DNA of 64,000 nucleotides from Pseudooceanicola nitratireducens (lineage in GTDB: Bacteria > Pseudomonadota > Alphaproteobacteria > Rhodobacterales > Rhodobacteraceae): the NCBI RefSeq assembly GCF_900109195.1, contig NZ_FNZG01000003.1:748328-812327 (forward strand). Direction: 5' to 3'. The position numbers were made by a program, and so were the translations under genes. Shown piece after piece: positions 17,458 to 26,948 of this stretch (positions are counted from its first letter, which is position 1; every line of letters starts with the position of its first letter). The notes under the pieces were generated by a model, which saw nothing but the letters and a program-made list of their open reading frames with translations, ran no database searches and was not told the DNA's origin.

Positions 17458-17526
17458 GCCACACGCCGCAAGGCGCAAGTAAACGGAGACGGAGCGATGA
17501 AACGCACCTACCAACCCTCGAACCTC
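17458..17526 (+). repeat. rpmH leader and first codons, member 1 of an inverted duplicate pair
   Basis: This segment contains GCCACACGC, the block AACGGAGACGGAGCGATG (including the rpmH start) and ACGCACCTACCA. All three recur in the same order on the opposite strand at 22475-22553. The pair forms an imperfect inverted repeat about 5 kb apart that flanks rnpA, yidD, the DadA-like gene, ttcA and the EAL gene. Confidence 0.75.
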
Positions 17527-17631
17527 GTGCGCAAACGGCGTCACGGCTTCCGCGCACGTATGGCCACCAAGGCCGGCCGGAAGATCCTGAACGCACGTCG
17601 TGCCCGCGGCCGCAAGTCGCTGAGCGCATAA
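17497..17631 (+). CDS. rpmH: 50S ribosomal protein bL34
   Basis: The 44-residue, strongly basic protein reads [18 protein letters not shown] and ends GRKSLSA, the classic bL34 sequence of the large subunit. The ribosome binding site GGAG (inside ACGGAGACGGAGCG) sits just before the ATG. It is driven by the near-consensus promoter at 17343. A stem-loop separates it from rnpA. Confidence 0.97.
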
Positions 17632-17679
17632 GACGCGGCCCGGACGCCCCTGGCGGTCCGGGATCGGATATCGATTTGA

Positions 17680-17711
17680 AAAACCGCCGGGGCGTCTGTC
17701 CGGGCGGTTTT
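17680..17711 (+). terminator. Stem-loop between rpmH and rnpA
   Basis: AAAACCGCC pairs with GGCGGTTTT around a 14-base loop, and the stem ends in four T. It probably works as a partial terminator, so that more rpmH than rnpA is made. This ratio control is known at rpmH-rnpA loci. Confidence 0.7.
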
Positions 17712-17800
17712 CGCTTGTCTGCCCGTCTTTTGAACAGCCGCCGCTTGATTGCCATTCACGTGGCACAAGGCACGCCCTTCCCTTGCCGTTACAGGTCGCC

Positions 17801-18142
17801 ATGCCCCACACCGTCGAGACCCTGCGCAAACGCCCCGAGTTCCTGGCCTGCGCCCGCGCGCGGCGGCAGGGCACCAAGGGCATGCTGGTCCAGGCCCGGG
17901 CGCGCGGCGATGACGACCCGCTGATCCGGGTCGGGTTCACCTGTTCCAAGAAAGTCGGCAATGCGGTGGCCCGCAACCGCGCCAAACGGCGCCTGCGCGA
18001 AGTGGCGCGGCTTCTGCTGCCCGAGAACGGCAAACCCGGTTGGGATTACGTGCTGATCGGCAGCCGGGGCAACACCGCCGAGAGGGACTTTGCCGACCTG
18101 CAGCAGGATTTTCTTTACGCCCTGCGGAAGCTGCACGGATGA
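17801..18142 (+). CDS. rnpA: Ribonuclease P protein component
   Basis: The 113-residue basic protein binds RNase P RNA and helps it cut the 5' leader from pre-tRNAs. It has the family core [23 protein letters not shown]. The ATG at 17801 is preferred over the upstream TTG at 17783. It overlaps yidD by ATGA, so the two are translationally coupled. Confidence 0.95.
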   Translation: MPHTVETLRKRPEFLACARARRQGTKGMLVQARARGDDDPLIRVGFTCSKKVGNAVARNRAKRRLREVARLLLPENGKPGWDYVLIGSRGNTAERDFADLQQDFLYALRKLHG

Positions 18143-18360
18143 GCCCCCTGGCCACCCTGTTTTCGCTGCCCGTGCGGGCCTATCGCGCGGTCTTTTCCCC
18201 CTGGGTCGGGCACAATTGCCGTTATGATCCCACCTGTTCGGCCTATGCGCTGGAAGCGCTGCGGAAACATGGCGGGATCAAGGGCGGCTGGCTGACCCTG
18301 CGGCGGATTTCGCGCTGTCACCCCTGGGGCGGCATGGGCGTGGACGACGTTCCCGACTGA
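18139..18360 (+). CDS. yidD: Membrane protein insertion efficiency factor YidD
   Basis: The 73-residue protein has the invariant YidD pattern: an amphipathic N-terminus ([13 protein letters not shown]), then [19 protein letters not shown] and [18 protein letters not shown]. It lies on the inner face of the cytoplasmic membrane and assists YidC-dependent insertion. Its ATG overlaps the rnpA stop. In most bacteria yidC follows directly; here three unrelated genes and a repeat tract lie between them. Confidence 0.95.
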   Translation: MSPLATLFSLPVRAYRAVFSPWVGHNCRYDPTCSAYALEALRKHGGIKGGWLTLRRISRCHPWGGMGVDDVPD

Positions 18361-18435
18361 TCCCCATCTGACCGCGCCATGGCTGGCGTCGCGGCGCATG
18401 TCTCCTCGGTCCGGCAGGGCCGGTCCTCCTCGACC

Positions 18436-19677
18436 TCAGGAAAACGCCCGCCCGGGATCGAAGGCGGCAATGTCCTGGTTCGGCTGACGCCCTTCCGCCA
18501 GATCGGTGATGATCCGCCCGGTGATCCCGCCCAGGGTCAGGCCCAGGTGCTGATGCCCGAAGGCATGCAGGATCCGGTCCGATCCCGGCGCAAAGCCGAT
18601 CGCGGGCAGCGAATCCGGCAGGGTCGGACGGAAGCCCAGCCAGCTGCTGTCCGGGTCCGGCAAGGGGCCCAGCATCTCTTGCCCGCGCCGTTTCAGATAG
18701 GCCAGCCGCCCAGCATTGGCCGGCGCGTCCAGCCCCGCGATCTCGACCGTTCCGGCCAGCCGCAGCCCCCGCGCCATGGGCACGGCATAGAAACCGCCCT
18801 CGCCCCAGCCGACGGGCCGGGTGACGCGCGCGGCCTCGCCCGGGAACATCAGGTGATAGCCGCGTTCGGTGCCCAGGGGCAGGTTTTCGGCCCCGCTCCC
18901 CGTGATCCGGCCCGAGAACGCCCCCGCCGCCACAACCGCCCGCCGGGCGGTGACCGCGTCCGCATCCGTGCTGATGACAACCCTCTCGCCCTGCTGCGCC
19001 ACGGACAGCACCCGCTGCGACAGATGCGCGCCGCCTTGGGCCAGGAAAGCCGCGTGGAAGCGGCCGACAAGCGCCTCGGGGTCGCGGATGTGACGGGCAT
19101 CGGGGAAATGCACCGCGCGGGCGATGCTCAGGCGCAGCCCCGGCTCGGCCTCCTGCGCCTGTTCCGGGGTCATCTCTTGCCAGTTCACCCCCAGGTCGCG
19201 CCGCCGGATTAGCCCCGCTTCGGCCCCCTGCCCGCCGGCCCGCGTCGACCAGACCGAGATCTGGCCCCTCGCCACCACCAGGTCCCCGGCCCCGGCAGCC
19301 TCGATCAGAGGGTTCAGCCCGGCGTCCGCATGGGCCAGCACCCCGGCCAGCGCCGCGGCGATCCGCGACGACGGCTTGGCCCGACAATTGGCGAGGAACC
19401 GCAGCATCCACAGCGGATGGCGCAGCGCATGGCCCCAGCTGACCGAAAGCGGCGTGTTGCTGCCCAGAAGCAGCCCCGGCAGCCCGCTCAGGACCGAAGG
19501 GTCATTGACCGGCAGGCAGGCATAGGTGGCGATGGTGCAGGCGTTGCCCGAACTGGTGCCCGATCCCGGCGCGGCCGGGTCGATCAGCACCACCCGATGT
19601 CCACGCATTGCCGCCCACAGGGCCGTGCTGACGCCCACGACACCGGCCCCGATCACCGCCAGGTCATAATCGCTCAT
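18436..19677 (-). CDS. FAD-dependent D-amino-acid dehydrogenase-like oxidoreductase
   Basis: The 413-residue protein belongs to the DAO/DadA family. It has the FAD-binding start [20 protein letters not shown], the central [11 protein letters not shown] and the C-terminal [18 protein letters not shown]. DadA-type enzymes oxidise D-amino acids such as D-alanine to the 2-oxoacid and feed electrons to quinones. The exact substrate cannot be read from the sequence. A strong ribosome binding site (AGGAGGG) precedes the ATG at 19677. It lies on the opposite strand to its neighbours yidD and ttcA, and was probably added into the yidD-yidC interval. Confidence 0.85.
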   Translation of the reverse strand: MSDYDLAVIGAGVVGVSTALWAAMRGHRVVLIDPAAPGSGTSSGNACTIATYACLPVNDPSVLSGLPGLLLGSNTPLSVSWGHALRHPLWMLRFLANCRAKPSSRIAAALAGVLAHADAGLNPLIEAAGAGDLVVARGQISVWSTRAGGQGAEAGLIRRRDLGVNWQEMTPEQAQEAEPGLRLSIARAVHFPDARHIRDPEALVGRFHAAFLAQGGAHLSQRVLSVAQQGERVVISTDADAVTARRAVVAAGAFSGRITGSGAENLPLGTERGYHLMFPGEAARVTRPVGWGEGGFYAVPMARGLRLAGTVEIAGLDAPANAGRLAYLKRRGQEMLGPLPDPDSSWLGFRPTLPDSLPAIGFAPGSDRILHAFGHQHLGLTLGGITGRIITDLAEGRQPNQDIAAFDPGRAFS

Positions 19678-19764
19678 GGCCCGCCCTCCTGTTGCCTCCC
19701 TGTTGTGATGTCAAAAGACACCATCCCTCTTCCCCCGGACAGCGCAAAATGCGATAGCGCGCCC

Positions 19765-20643
19765 ATGCTCGACGATCTTGATGATATCCACCCGCTGTTC
19801 CACGGTGCCCCCAAAAGCACCGAGTTCAAGAAGCTGCGCAAACGCATCGTGCAGAACGTGCGCGAGGCGGTGGACCAATATGGCATGGTCGAACCGGGCG
19901 CGCGCTGGCTGGTCTGCCTGTCGGGCGGCAAGGACAGCTATACCCTGCTGGCCATCCTGCACGAGCTGAAGTGGCGCGGGCTTCTGCCCGTCGACATCCT
20001 GGCCTGCAACCTGGATCAGGGGCAGCCCGGCTTTCCCGCCACCGTCCTGCCCGAATTCCTGGAAAAGATGCAGGTGCCGCACCGCATCGAATACCAGGAC
20101 ACCTATTCCATCGTCGTCGACAAGGTGCCCCAGGGGCGGACCTATTGCGCGCTGTGTTCGCGTCTGCGGCGCGGCAACCTCTATCGCATCGCGCGCGAGG
20201 AAGGCTGTTCCGCCGTCGTCCTGGGCCATCACCGCGATGATATCCTTGAGACCTTCTTCATGAACCTCTTCCACGGCGGCCGCCTTGCGACCATGCCTCC
20301 GAAGCTGGTGAACGAAGAAGGCGACCTGTTCGTCTATCGCCCCCTCGCCCATGTGGCCGAGGTCGATTGCGAGAAATTCGCCCGCGCGATGAACTATCCG
20401 ATCATCCCCTGCGACCTCTGCGGATCGCAGGACGGGCTGCAGCGCCAGCAGGTCAAGCAGATCCTGGATGGCTGGGAAAAGAACAGCCCCGGACGGCGTC
20501 AGGTGATGTTCCGGTCGCTGATGAACATCCGGCCCTCGCATATGCTGGACCCCAAACTGTTCGATTTTGCCGGGCTGATGCGTGACATGGCCGCGCCCGC
20601 GCAGGATCACGGCGAGGCAGGCGAAATCCCGAAGCTGCGTTAA
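19765..20643 (+). CDS. ttcA: tRNA 2-thiocytidine(32) synthetase TtcA
   Basis: TtcA makes 2-thiocytidine at position 32 of tRNA, using ATP and a [4Fe-4S] cluster. The PP-loop [13 protein letters not shown] activates the tRNA base. The cluster-binding cysteines are seen as [14 protein letters not shown] and IPCDLCGSQ. From the ATG at 19765 it has 292 residues. An in-frame ATG at 19708 would add 19 residues but leave only 30 bases to the divergent DadA-like gene, so I prefer 19765; neither start has a clear ribosome binding site. Confidence 0.92.
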   Translation: MLDDLDDIHPLFHGAPKSTEFKKLRKRIVQNVREAVDQYGMVEPGARWLVCLSGGKDSYTLLAILHELKWRGLLPVDILACNLDQGQPGFPATVLPEFLEKMQVPHRIEYQDTYSIVVDKVPQGRTYCALCSRLRRGNLYRIAREEGCSAVVLGHHRDDILETFFMNLFHGGRLATMPPKLVNEEGDLFVYRPLAHVAEVDCEKFARAMNYPIIPCDLCGSQDGLQRQQVKQILDGWEKNSPGRRQVMFRSLMNIRPSHMLDPKLFDFAGLMRDMAAPAQDHGEAGEIPKLR

Positions 20644-20698
20644 ACAGCTGTTGAAACCTTGGCGTTAGCCTGACCCGGAACCGATTTCCGGGGGCAGG

Positions 20699-22243
20699 AT
20701 GAAACGGCCATTCAGTATACACTTACGATCCCTGCGCGATCGCCTGCGGCGGATGCTGATCGGGCCGCAGACGCTGGCCTTTCTGCCGGCGCTTGCCCTG
20801 GCCGCCTTCTGGTTCGCCGGCGAACCCGGGTTGATGGCGACGGCGCTTGGGCTGCCCGTGCTGTTCGCCCTGCTGGGCGGTTTCAACGCCACCGCGCCGA
20901 AACATGTGCAATCCTGCGATCCCGTCACCGGCCTGCCGCTGCATGACACCCTGGCCAAGACGTTGCAGGCGGCCATGGACGGCACGCTGTCGACCCGGCG
21001 GGCGACCGGATGCTACATGGTGGCGATCGACGATTTCGACGTGATTACGGATCGTTACGGACGATCCGCCGCAGATCACGTGCTTCAGAAAACCGCGCAA
21101 CGCCTGCGCATGGTGCTGCGCGATGGCGATATCATCTGCCGCACCGGCCACGCCAGTTTCGGCGTTGCCCTGGCCCCGGTGATGCAACTGGATATCGAAA
21201 CCGCGATCCAGCTGGCCAGCCGCCTGCAATCCGGGGCCGAAGAACCGATCATCCTGGATGGCACGGTGATCTATGTCTCGGTCTCGATCGGCTTCTGTCA
21301 GGGCAGCCGCGTGCCGGAGAACTCGGGCCAGGGGCTGATGGATGCGGCCGCCACCGCCCTGGGCGAGGCGATCCGCAACGCGCCTTCGGCGATTCGGTCC
21401 TATTCCGACGAATTGCGCCGCACCGAACGCTCGCGCCACATTTTCGCGGATGAGGCCGCCGCCGCCCTGGACAGCGGGGATATCCTGCCGCATTTTCAGC
21501 CCCAGGTCTCGACCGACACCGGCCGCATCACCGGGTTTGAGGCTCTCGCCCGGTGGACCCACCCCGAACGCGGTGCCATCGCCCCGGCGGATTTCCTTCC
21601 CGTGCTGGAAAACGCTGGCAAGCTCGCCCGCCTGGGCGAGGTCATGTTGAACCGATCGCTGGCCGCGCTGCGGGCCTGGGATGATGCCGGGCTGGACGTG
21701 CCAACCGTCGCGGTCAACTTCTCCTCGGATGAGCTTCGAAACCCCAAGCTGATCGACAAGGTGAAATGGGAGCTGGATCGATACGAACTCGACCCCTCGC
21801 GCCTGTCGATCGAGGTTCTGGAAACCGTTGTTGCCGCCTCTCCCGAGGATGTGGTGTCGCGCAATGTCAACGGCTTGGCCCGTCTGGGCTGCCGGATCGA
21901 CCTGGATGATTTCGGCACCGGGCATGCTTCGATTTCCTCGATCAGGCGCTTTGCCGTCGGCCGGATCAAGATCGACCGCAGCTTTGTCATGAAGGTCGAT
22001 CGCGACGCAGAACAGCAGCGCATGGTGGCGGCGATCCTGACCATGGCCGAACGCCTGGGCCTGGAAACCCTGGCCGAGGGGGTGGAAACCCCCGGCGAAC
22101 ACACGATGCTGGCGCAATTGGGCTGTGACCACGTTCAGGGGTTCGGCATCGGCCGCCCCATGCCCTTCGACAATACCGAAGACTGGCTGCGCAAACACAG
22201 CGCCCGCATGGCCGAGGCCCCGCGTATTTCTCGCGGTAGTTAG
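20699..22243 (+). CDS. Membrane EAL-domain phosphodiesterase with degenerate GGDEF domain
   Basis: The 514-residue protein has two N-terminal hydrophobic segments (about 22-60), a diguanylate-cyclase-like domain (about 75-240) and an EAL domain (about 260-500). In the first, the GGDEF signature is replaced by GHASF, so it should not make c-di-GMP. The EAL domain keeps FEALARW, VNFSSDELRNP, EVLETVV, LDDFGTGHASI, KIDRSFV and LAEGVET, so it probably degrades c-di-GMP, perhaps with the degenerate domain as a GTP sensor. The ribosome binding site GGGGGCAGG lies directly before the ATG. It is separated from ttcA by 55 bases and may share its transcript. Confidence 0.9.
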   Translation: MKRPFSIHLRSLRDRLRRMLIGPQTLAFLPALALAAFWFAGEPGLMATALGLPVLFALLGGFNATAPKHVQSCDPVTGLPLHDTLAKTLQAAMDGTLSTRRATGCYMVAIDDFDVITDRYGRSAADHVLQKTAQRLRMVLRDGDIICRTGHASFGVALAPVMQLDIETAIQLASRLQSGAEEPIILDGTVIYVSVSIGFCQGSRVPENSGQGLMDAAATALGEAIRNAPSAIRSYSDELRRTERSRHIFADEAAAALDSGDILPHFQPQVSTDTGRITGFEALARWTHPERGAIAPADFLPVLENAGKLARLGEVMLNRSLAALRAWDDAGLDVPTVAVNFSSDELRNPKLIDKVKWELDRYELDPSRLSIEVLETVVAASPEDVVSRNVNGLARLGCRIDLDDFGTGHASISSIRRFAVGRIKIDRSFVMKVDRDAEQQRMVAAILTMAERLGLETLAEGVETPGEHTMLAQLGCDHVQGFGIGRPMPFDNTEDWLRKHSARMAEAPRISRGS

Positions 22244-22390
22244 ATAGGGGTTTGTGGGGATCAAAGAACGACGGAAGGTGTCGGACTTAGGGCATTGTGA
22301 AGCGCCGAAGCGCCAATGTGGCCAGCTCCGAAGTGCCAAGCCTTTCCTATGGCATGGCGGAGACCCCGTCGCAGTTGCCGACACGGGCAC

Positions 22391-22438
<48 letters not shown>

Positions 22439-22474
22439 CGCACGAGGGTTAAAGTTCAAGGTCCAAAGTTCGAG

Positions 22475-22553
22475 GCCAAGGCTCGAAGGGTGGTAGGTGC
22501 GTCGCATCGCTCCGTCTCCGTTGACTAACGCCTGCCGGGGTTTTGCGTGTGGC
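22475..22553 (-). pseudogene. Inverted, decayed copy of the rpmH leader and first codons
   Basis: On the minus strand the block AACGGAGACGGAGCGATG is identical to the bases leading into rpmH, and it is followed by codons for MRRTYHPSSL (rpmH has [10 protein letters not shown]). After about ten codons the similarity ends in three or four degenerate 13-base units of the type CCTCGAACTTTGG. The frame then runs into the CTGTCC microsatellite without a stop. No complete bL34 can be made. It is the second member of the inverted pair with 17458-17526. Confidence 0.75.
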
Positions 22554-22643
22554 ATGAGGCGCGCCGAAACAGGGAGCAAAATGCAGGGCCGGCATCACCG
22601 TCAGGGCTAACACCGGCACGGCTGACACGGGCACGGCTACGAT

Positions 22644-22717
<74 letters not shown>

Positions 22718-22754
22718 CAGCTCTGCCAGGGCCAAGCCCGGAGCAAGCGAGATC

Positions 22755-22830
22755 GGAAACAGCACAGCAAGAAACAACACGGCAGAAAACAACACGACCT
22801 GAAACAACACGACCAAAAACAGCAAAGCCG
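22755..22830. repeat. Degenerate 14-17-base tandem repeats (GAAACAACACG type)
   Basis: Four to five units of the form GAAACAACACGACC follow each other (units begin near 22755, 22771, 22785, 22801 and 22817), with small differences in length and base. They lie directly after the AGCGAC microsatellite and before yidC. The remainder of 22244-22976 shows no convincing gene. Confidence 0.75.
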
Positions 22831-22976
22831 CGAACGGCAGGACTCGATACCGCCCCTGGGACGACTCTCCCAACGATAAACAGGCCAATGATCACGTTTT
22901 CCCGATTCCGCCTTGACCTTTGATGCCTTCCTCTGTTGAACCCACCTACCTTTCAAATTCGAACGGAACGGGCGCA

Positions 22977-24797
22977 ATGGACGACCAGAATAAGAACCTA
23001 ATCCTCGCAACGGTGCTCAGCTTCGTGGTGATCGTCGTCTGGTTCCTGCTATTCCCGCCGCCCGAAGCGACCCAGGATCCGAACGCCGTGACGGCCTCGG
23101 AAAGCACCCAGGCGGAAGAGGCCGCGCCGATGACGCCCACGGCGCAGCAGGCGACAACGACCACCGCGCCTTCCGCGGCGGCCCCCACGGTCCAGGCCGA
23201 TGAACCGGCCCCCCGCCTGCAGATCGACACCCCGCGCCTCTCCGGCTCGATCAACCTGCGCGGCGGCCGTCTGGATGACCTCAAGCTGAAGGACTACCTG
23301 ACCGACCTCGACGCCGATGCGACCCAGGTCACCGTCCTGCGCCCCGAAACCGAACGCGATCCGTTCTATGCGCTGTATGGCTGGATCCCCGTTTCGGGTG
23401 TCGATGCCGCCGCCGTTCCCGGTGAAGACGCGCTCTGGACTGTTCAGGGTGACGGCCAGCTGACCCCCGAAACCCCGGTCGTTCTGACCTGGGACAACGG
23501 GGCCGGCCTTGTCTTCACGCGCACCATCTCGGTCGATCAGGATTACATGTTCTCGGTCTCCCAGGGGGTCGAGAACACCACCCAGGGTACGGTCAGCCTG
23601 CGCCCCTATGCGCTGCTGCGCCGCCATGGCATCCCCTCGGACCTGAAAAAGTTCTTCGTTCTGCACGAAGGCCTTGTCCGCATGTCCGATGGTGAGCTGG
23701 AAGAAGCCAAATACGACAAGATCGAGGATTTCGACACCGACGACCGCGAAGGCGTGCCCGCCGAACGGATCGAAGTGGCGGAAAGCGGCTGGATCGGCTT
23801 CACCGACCACTACTGGATGTCGACGATCATTCCGCAGGCCGGCTTCCGCTCGACCGCGAAATACTTCCCCGGCCGCGCGATCTTCCAGACCGATGCCGTT
23901 CTGCCCGCGCTTGAAGTCCCCGCCGGGGCCACCGCCAGCAGCGACAGCCGCTTGTTCGCCGGTGCAAAGGAATGGGAAACCATCCGCACCTACCAGAACG
24001 ACGAAGGCGTGACCCGCTTCCTCGACGCGATCGACTGGGGCTGGTTCTTCTTCCTGACCAAGCCGATCTTTGCCGTGCTGCACTGGCTGAACAGCCACAT
24101 CGGCAACATGGGCTGGTCCATCATCGCGCTGACCATCCTTCTCAAGGCGATCCTTTTCCCGCTGGCCTACAAATCCTACGCCTCGATGGCGAAGATGCGT
24201 GAGCTTCAGCCCGAGATGGAGAAGCTGAAGGAAAAGGCCGGCGACGACCGCCAGGCGATGCAGAAAGGCATGATGGAGCTGTACAAGAAGGAAAAGGTGA
24301 ACCCCGCCTCGGGCTGTCTGCCGATCCTTCTGCAGATCCCGATCTTCTTCTCGCTCTACAAGGTGATCTTCGTCACGCTGGAGCTGCGCCACGCCCCCTG
24401 GGTCGGCTGGATCCGCGACCTCAGCGCGCCCGATCCCTCGTCGATCCTGAACCTGTTCGGTCTGCTGCCCTTTGCCGCGCCCGATCCGGAAAGCTTCATC
24501 GCGATCCTGTCGCTTGGCGTGCTGCCGATCCTGCTGGGTATCTCGATGTGGCTGCAGCAGAAGCTGAACCCGGCGCCCACGGACCCGACGCAGCAGATGA
24601 TCTTTGCCTGGATGCCCTGGGTGTTCATGTTCATGCTGGGCAACTTCGCCTCTGGCCTGGTGCTTTACTGGATCACGAACAACACCATCACGTTCATCCA
24701 GCAGTATGCGATCATGCGCAGCCACGGGTTCAAGCCGGACGTTTTCGGCAATATCCGCAAAAGCTTCAGCCGCAAGAAAAAGGCCGAAGGAAAATGA
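22977..24797 (+). CDS. yidC: Membrane protein insertase YidC
   Basis: YidC inserts and folds inner-membrane proteins, alone or with SecYEG. The 606 residues start MDDQNKNLILATVLSF with the first transmembrane helix. A Pro/Ala/Thr-rich linker and the large periplasmic beta-sandwich domain follow (to about residue 350). The conserved five-helix insertase core begins near WGWFFFLTKPIFAVLHWL and includes GCLPILLQIPIFFSLYKV. The start at 22977 replaces an upstream in-frame start that would add a non-conserved leader. It overlaps the MOSC gene by ATGA and begins the yidC-MOSC-engB unit. Confidence 0.96.
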   Translation: MDDQNKNLILATVLSFVVIVVWFLLFPPPEATQDPNAVTASESTQAEEAAPMTPTAQQATTTTAPSAAAPTVQADEPAPRLQIDTPRLSGSINLRGGRLDDLKLKDYLTDLDADATQVTVLRPETERDPFYALYGWIPVSGVDAAAVPGEDALWTVQGDGQLTPETPVVLTWDNGAGLVFTRTISVDQDYMFSVSQGVENTTQGTVSLRPYALLRRHGIPSDLKKFFVLHEGLVRMSDGELEEAKYDKIEDFDTDDREGVPAERIEVAESGWIGFTDHYWMSTIIPQAGFRSTAKYFPGRAIFQTDAVLPALEVPAGATASSDSRLFAGAKEWETIRTYQNDEGVTRFLDAIDWGWFFFLTKPIFAVLHWLNSHIGNMGWSIIALTILLKAILFPLAYKSYASMAKMRELQPEMEKLKEKAGDDRQAMQKGMMELYKKEKVNPASGCLPILLQIPIFFSLYKVIFVTLELRHAPWVGWIRDLSAPDPSSILNLFGLLPFAAPDPESFIAILSLGVLPILLGISMWLQQKLNPAPTDPTQQMIFAWMPWVFMFMLGNFASGLVLYWITNNTITFIQQYAIMRSHGFKPDVFGNIRKSFSRKKKAEGK

Positions 24798-25534
24798 CGG
24801 CGCGTGTTGCGCATCTCTTCCGCCACCCGATCAAGGCCATAGGCCGCGAAGAGGTGACAGAGGTTGACTTGATCGCCGGGCAGACACTGCCCGGCGACCG
24901 TCGTTTTGCCGTGGCCCATGAGGCCGCGAAGCTTGAGGACGGGGCTTGGAATCGCTGTGTGAACTTCATCCGGGGTGCCTCCTCGCCCCAGCTGATGGCC
25001 GTCACCCTGCGATCGGACGGCGATCTGCTGCACCTCAGCCACCCTGACCGCCCCGATCTGACCATCGATCCCGCCACGGATGGCCCCGCGCTGGTCAACT
25101 GGGTTGCGCCGCTGGTGGCCGAAGGCCGCGCCGCGCCGACGCATCTGGTGCCGGCCCCCGCCGACCGCGGGCTGACCGACACCAGCGCCCCGAGTATTTC
25201 CATGGCCAGCCTGGCCAGCCACGACCACGTCGCCGCCAGGGCCGCGCATCCCTTCCAGATCCACCGCTGGCGCTGCAACATCTTCCTGGACGGCCCCGCG
25301 CCCTGGGAAGAATTCGACTGGGTCGGCAAGACGCTGAAACTGGGTGAGGCCGAGGCCCGCGTCGAACGTCGCATCGACCGCTGCATGGCCACCACCGTCA
25401 ACACCGACACCGGGCAGCGCGATGTGCCCACGCTCGATATTCTGAAAGACCTCGGACACCAGGACTTCTCGGTTGCGCTGATCGTGACCAAGGGCGGCCG
25501 CCTGCGCACCGGGGACGAGGTGACCCTGCTATGA
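24794..25534 (+). CDS. MOSC domain-containing protein
   Basis: The 246-residue protein has an N-terminal MOSC beta-barrel part (HLFRHPIKAIGREEV, LPGDRRFAVAHE) and the MOSC core with RCNIFLDGPAPW and the conserved cysteine in ERRIDRCMATTVN. MOSC proteins bind molybdenum cofactor through such a cysteine and act as Moco carriers or N-reductive enzymes. The substrate is not known. It is translationally coupled to yidC before it and engB after it (both ATGA). This yidC-MOSC-engB order is standard in Rhodobacterales. Confidence 0.88.
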   Translation: MTARVAHLFRHPIKAIGREEVTEVDLIAGQTLPGDRRFAVAHEAAKLEDGAWNRCVNFIRGASSPQLMAVTLRSDGDLLHLSHPDRPDLTIDPATDGPALVNWVAPLVAEGRAAPTHLVPAPADRGLTDTSAPSISMASLASHDHVAARAAHPFQIHRWRCNIFLDGPAPWEEFDWVGKTLKLGEAEARVERRIDRCMATTVNTDTGQRDVPTLDILKDLGHQDFSVALIVTKGGRLRTGDEVTLL

Positions 25535-26184
25535 TGCCCCTGCCCTTCCCCGCTGTAGAAGAACCCGATGACGCCGCCCGAGAACTGGGCCGCAAGCTGT
25601 TCGCGGGCGAAACCCAGTTCGTCAAAGGCGTCGTTGCCATGGACGGCCTGCCCCCCGCCGACCGGATGGAGGTCTGCTTTGCCGGGCGGTCCAACGTGGG
25701 CAAATCCAGCCTGATCAACGCGCTGACCGGGACCAAGAACCTGGCGCGGGCCTCGAACACGCCGGGCCGGACGCAGGAAATCAACTATTTCACGCTTGGG
25801 GAAAAAGGCTTCCTGGTAGATCTTCCCGGCTATGGCTACGCCAATGCGCCCCTGCCTGTGGTCGAGAAATGGCAGCGCCTGCTGAAGCAGTACCTCAGCG
25901 GCCGCCAGACCCTGCGCCGCGCCTTCGTACTGATCGACGCGCGCCACGGGGTGAAAAAGGTGGACGAGGACATCATGTCGCTTCTCGACAGCGCCGCCGT
26001 GACCTTTCAGACGGTGCTGACGAAAATCGACAAGGTGCGGAAATCCGATCTGGAGAAAAGCCTGCGCATCACGCGTGAGGCGCTGGCGAAACATCCCGCC
26101 GCCTATCCCGAACTGGTTCTCACCAGCTCGGAAAAGGGCGACGGGATCGCGACCCTGCGATCGATCATCGCGGGAATCGACTAG
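25531..26184 (+). CDS. engB: Ribosome biogenesis GTPase YihA/YsxC (EngB)
   Basis: This 217-residue TRAFAC GTPase is needed for assembly of the 50S subunit. The P-loop is GRSNVGKSS, switch motifs are NTPGRTQEINYF and DLPGYGYA, and the base-recognition motifs are TKIDK and TSSEKGDG. The start overlaps the MOSC stop (ATGATG). It ends 6 bases before the convergent outer-membrane protein gene. Confidence 0.95.
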   Translation: MMPLPFPAVEEPDDAARELGRKLFAGETQFVKGVVAMDGLPPADRMEVCFAGRSNVGKSSLINALTGTKNLARASNTPGRTQEINYFTLGEKGFLVDLPGYGYANAPLPVVEKWQRLLKQYLSGRQTLRRAFVLIDARHGVKKVDEDIMSLLDSAAVTFQTVLTKIDKVRKSDLEKSLRITREALAKHPAAYPELVLTSSEKGDGIATLRSIIAGID

Positions 26185-26190
26185 GTCCTA

Positions 26191-26775
26191 TCAGAACCGG
26201 AAACCGAGGCGTGCCTCGATCGTGTTGCCGGTCAGGTCGTTCCCAGACCCGGCAAAGTTGTCGTATTCGTTGTACAGGTACTCGGCACCCAGGCTGACAC
26301 CGTTGTTGAAACGGTATTCCATGCCGACACCCGCCACATAGCCGTCGCCGTTGCCGGCGCTGCTTTTGGCGTTGGTATAGCCGCCGACACCATAGACCAG
26401 GGTCGAACCGGCGTCATAGCCCAGGCGCGCCTTGACGCGGGTCACCTGGTTCAGGGCCGTGCCACCGATGTTGATGTCATTGCCCAGGTACTGAAGTTCC
26501 GCACCCGCGACATAGTTGCCGAAGTCATAGTCGTAACCGGCGTATCCCCCAAGGCTGGCACCATTCCCCGAGGTACCGCCGATGGAATAATCGCCATAGC
26601 CAAGCGCGGACCCGACATAAGCGCCCGTCCAGTCGTCGGTCGTCAGGACCGGCGGGGCGGGTTGCGTGATGACGGGATCGGCCGGAGCCGCGACGGGGTT
26701 GCCTGCAGAGACCGCACCTGCGCCTGCCGTAACTGCGATGGCGGAACCGATGACGATGGTCTTGATGTGTTTCAT
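26191..26775 (-). CDS. Outer-membrane beta-barrel protein, porin-like family
   Basis: The 194-residue precursor has a signal peptide (cleavage probably after AGAGAVSAG), a short Pro-rich segment, then alternating beta-strand sequence rich in Gly, Tyr and Asn. It ends [12 protein letters not shown] with the terminal Phe recognised by the Bam machinery. The pattern [15 protein letters not shown] resembles the opacity/Omp25-type small barrels of Alphaproteobacteria. It is monocistronic, convergent with engB and divergent from argB. Confidence 0.8.
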   Translation of the reverse strand: MKHIKTIVIGSAIAVTAGAGAVSAGNPVAAPADPVITQPAPPVLTTDDWTGAYVGSALGYGDYSIGGTSGNGASLGGYAGYDYDFGNYVAGAELQYLGNDINIGGTALNQVTRVKARLGYDAGSTLVYGVGGYTNAKSSAGNGDGYVAGVGMEYRFNNGVSLGAEYLYNEYDNFAGSGNDLTGNTIEARLGFRF

Positions 26776-26948
26776 TATTCTACTCCGTTATTTCCTTTGG
26801 CGCTTGCGCGCGCTCATCAGGACAACGCGGCATTTGGGGTATGGGTCCATCTGATGCAAACGGCGCGGCACAAATGCGCCGATGCAGCCCTTGGCAGCGG
26901 CGGATTGTGGCCGTATCAACAAGGCTGACCCAGCAAAGGGGCCTTGAT

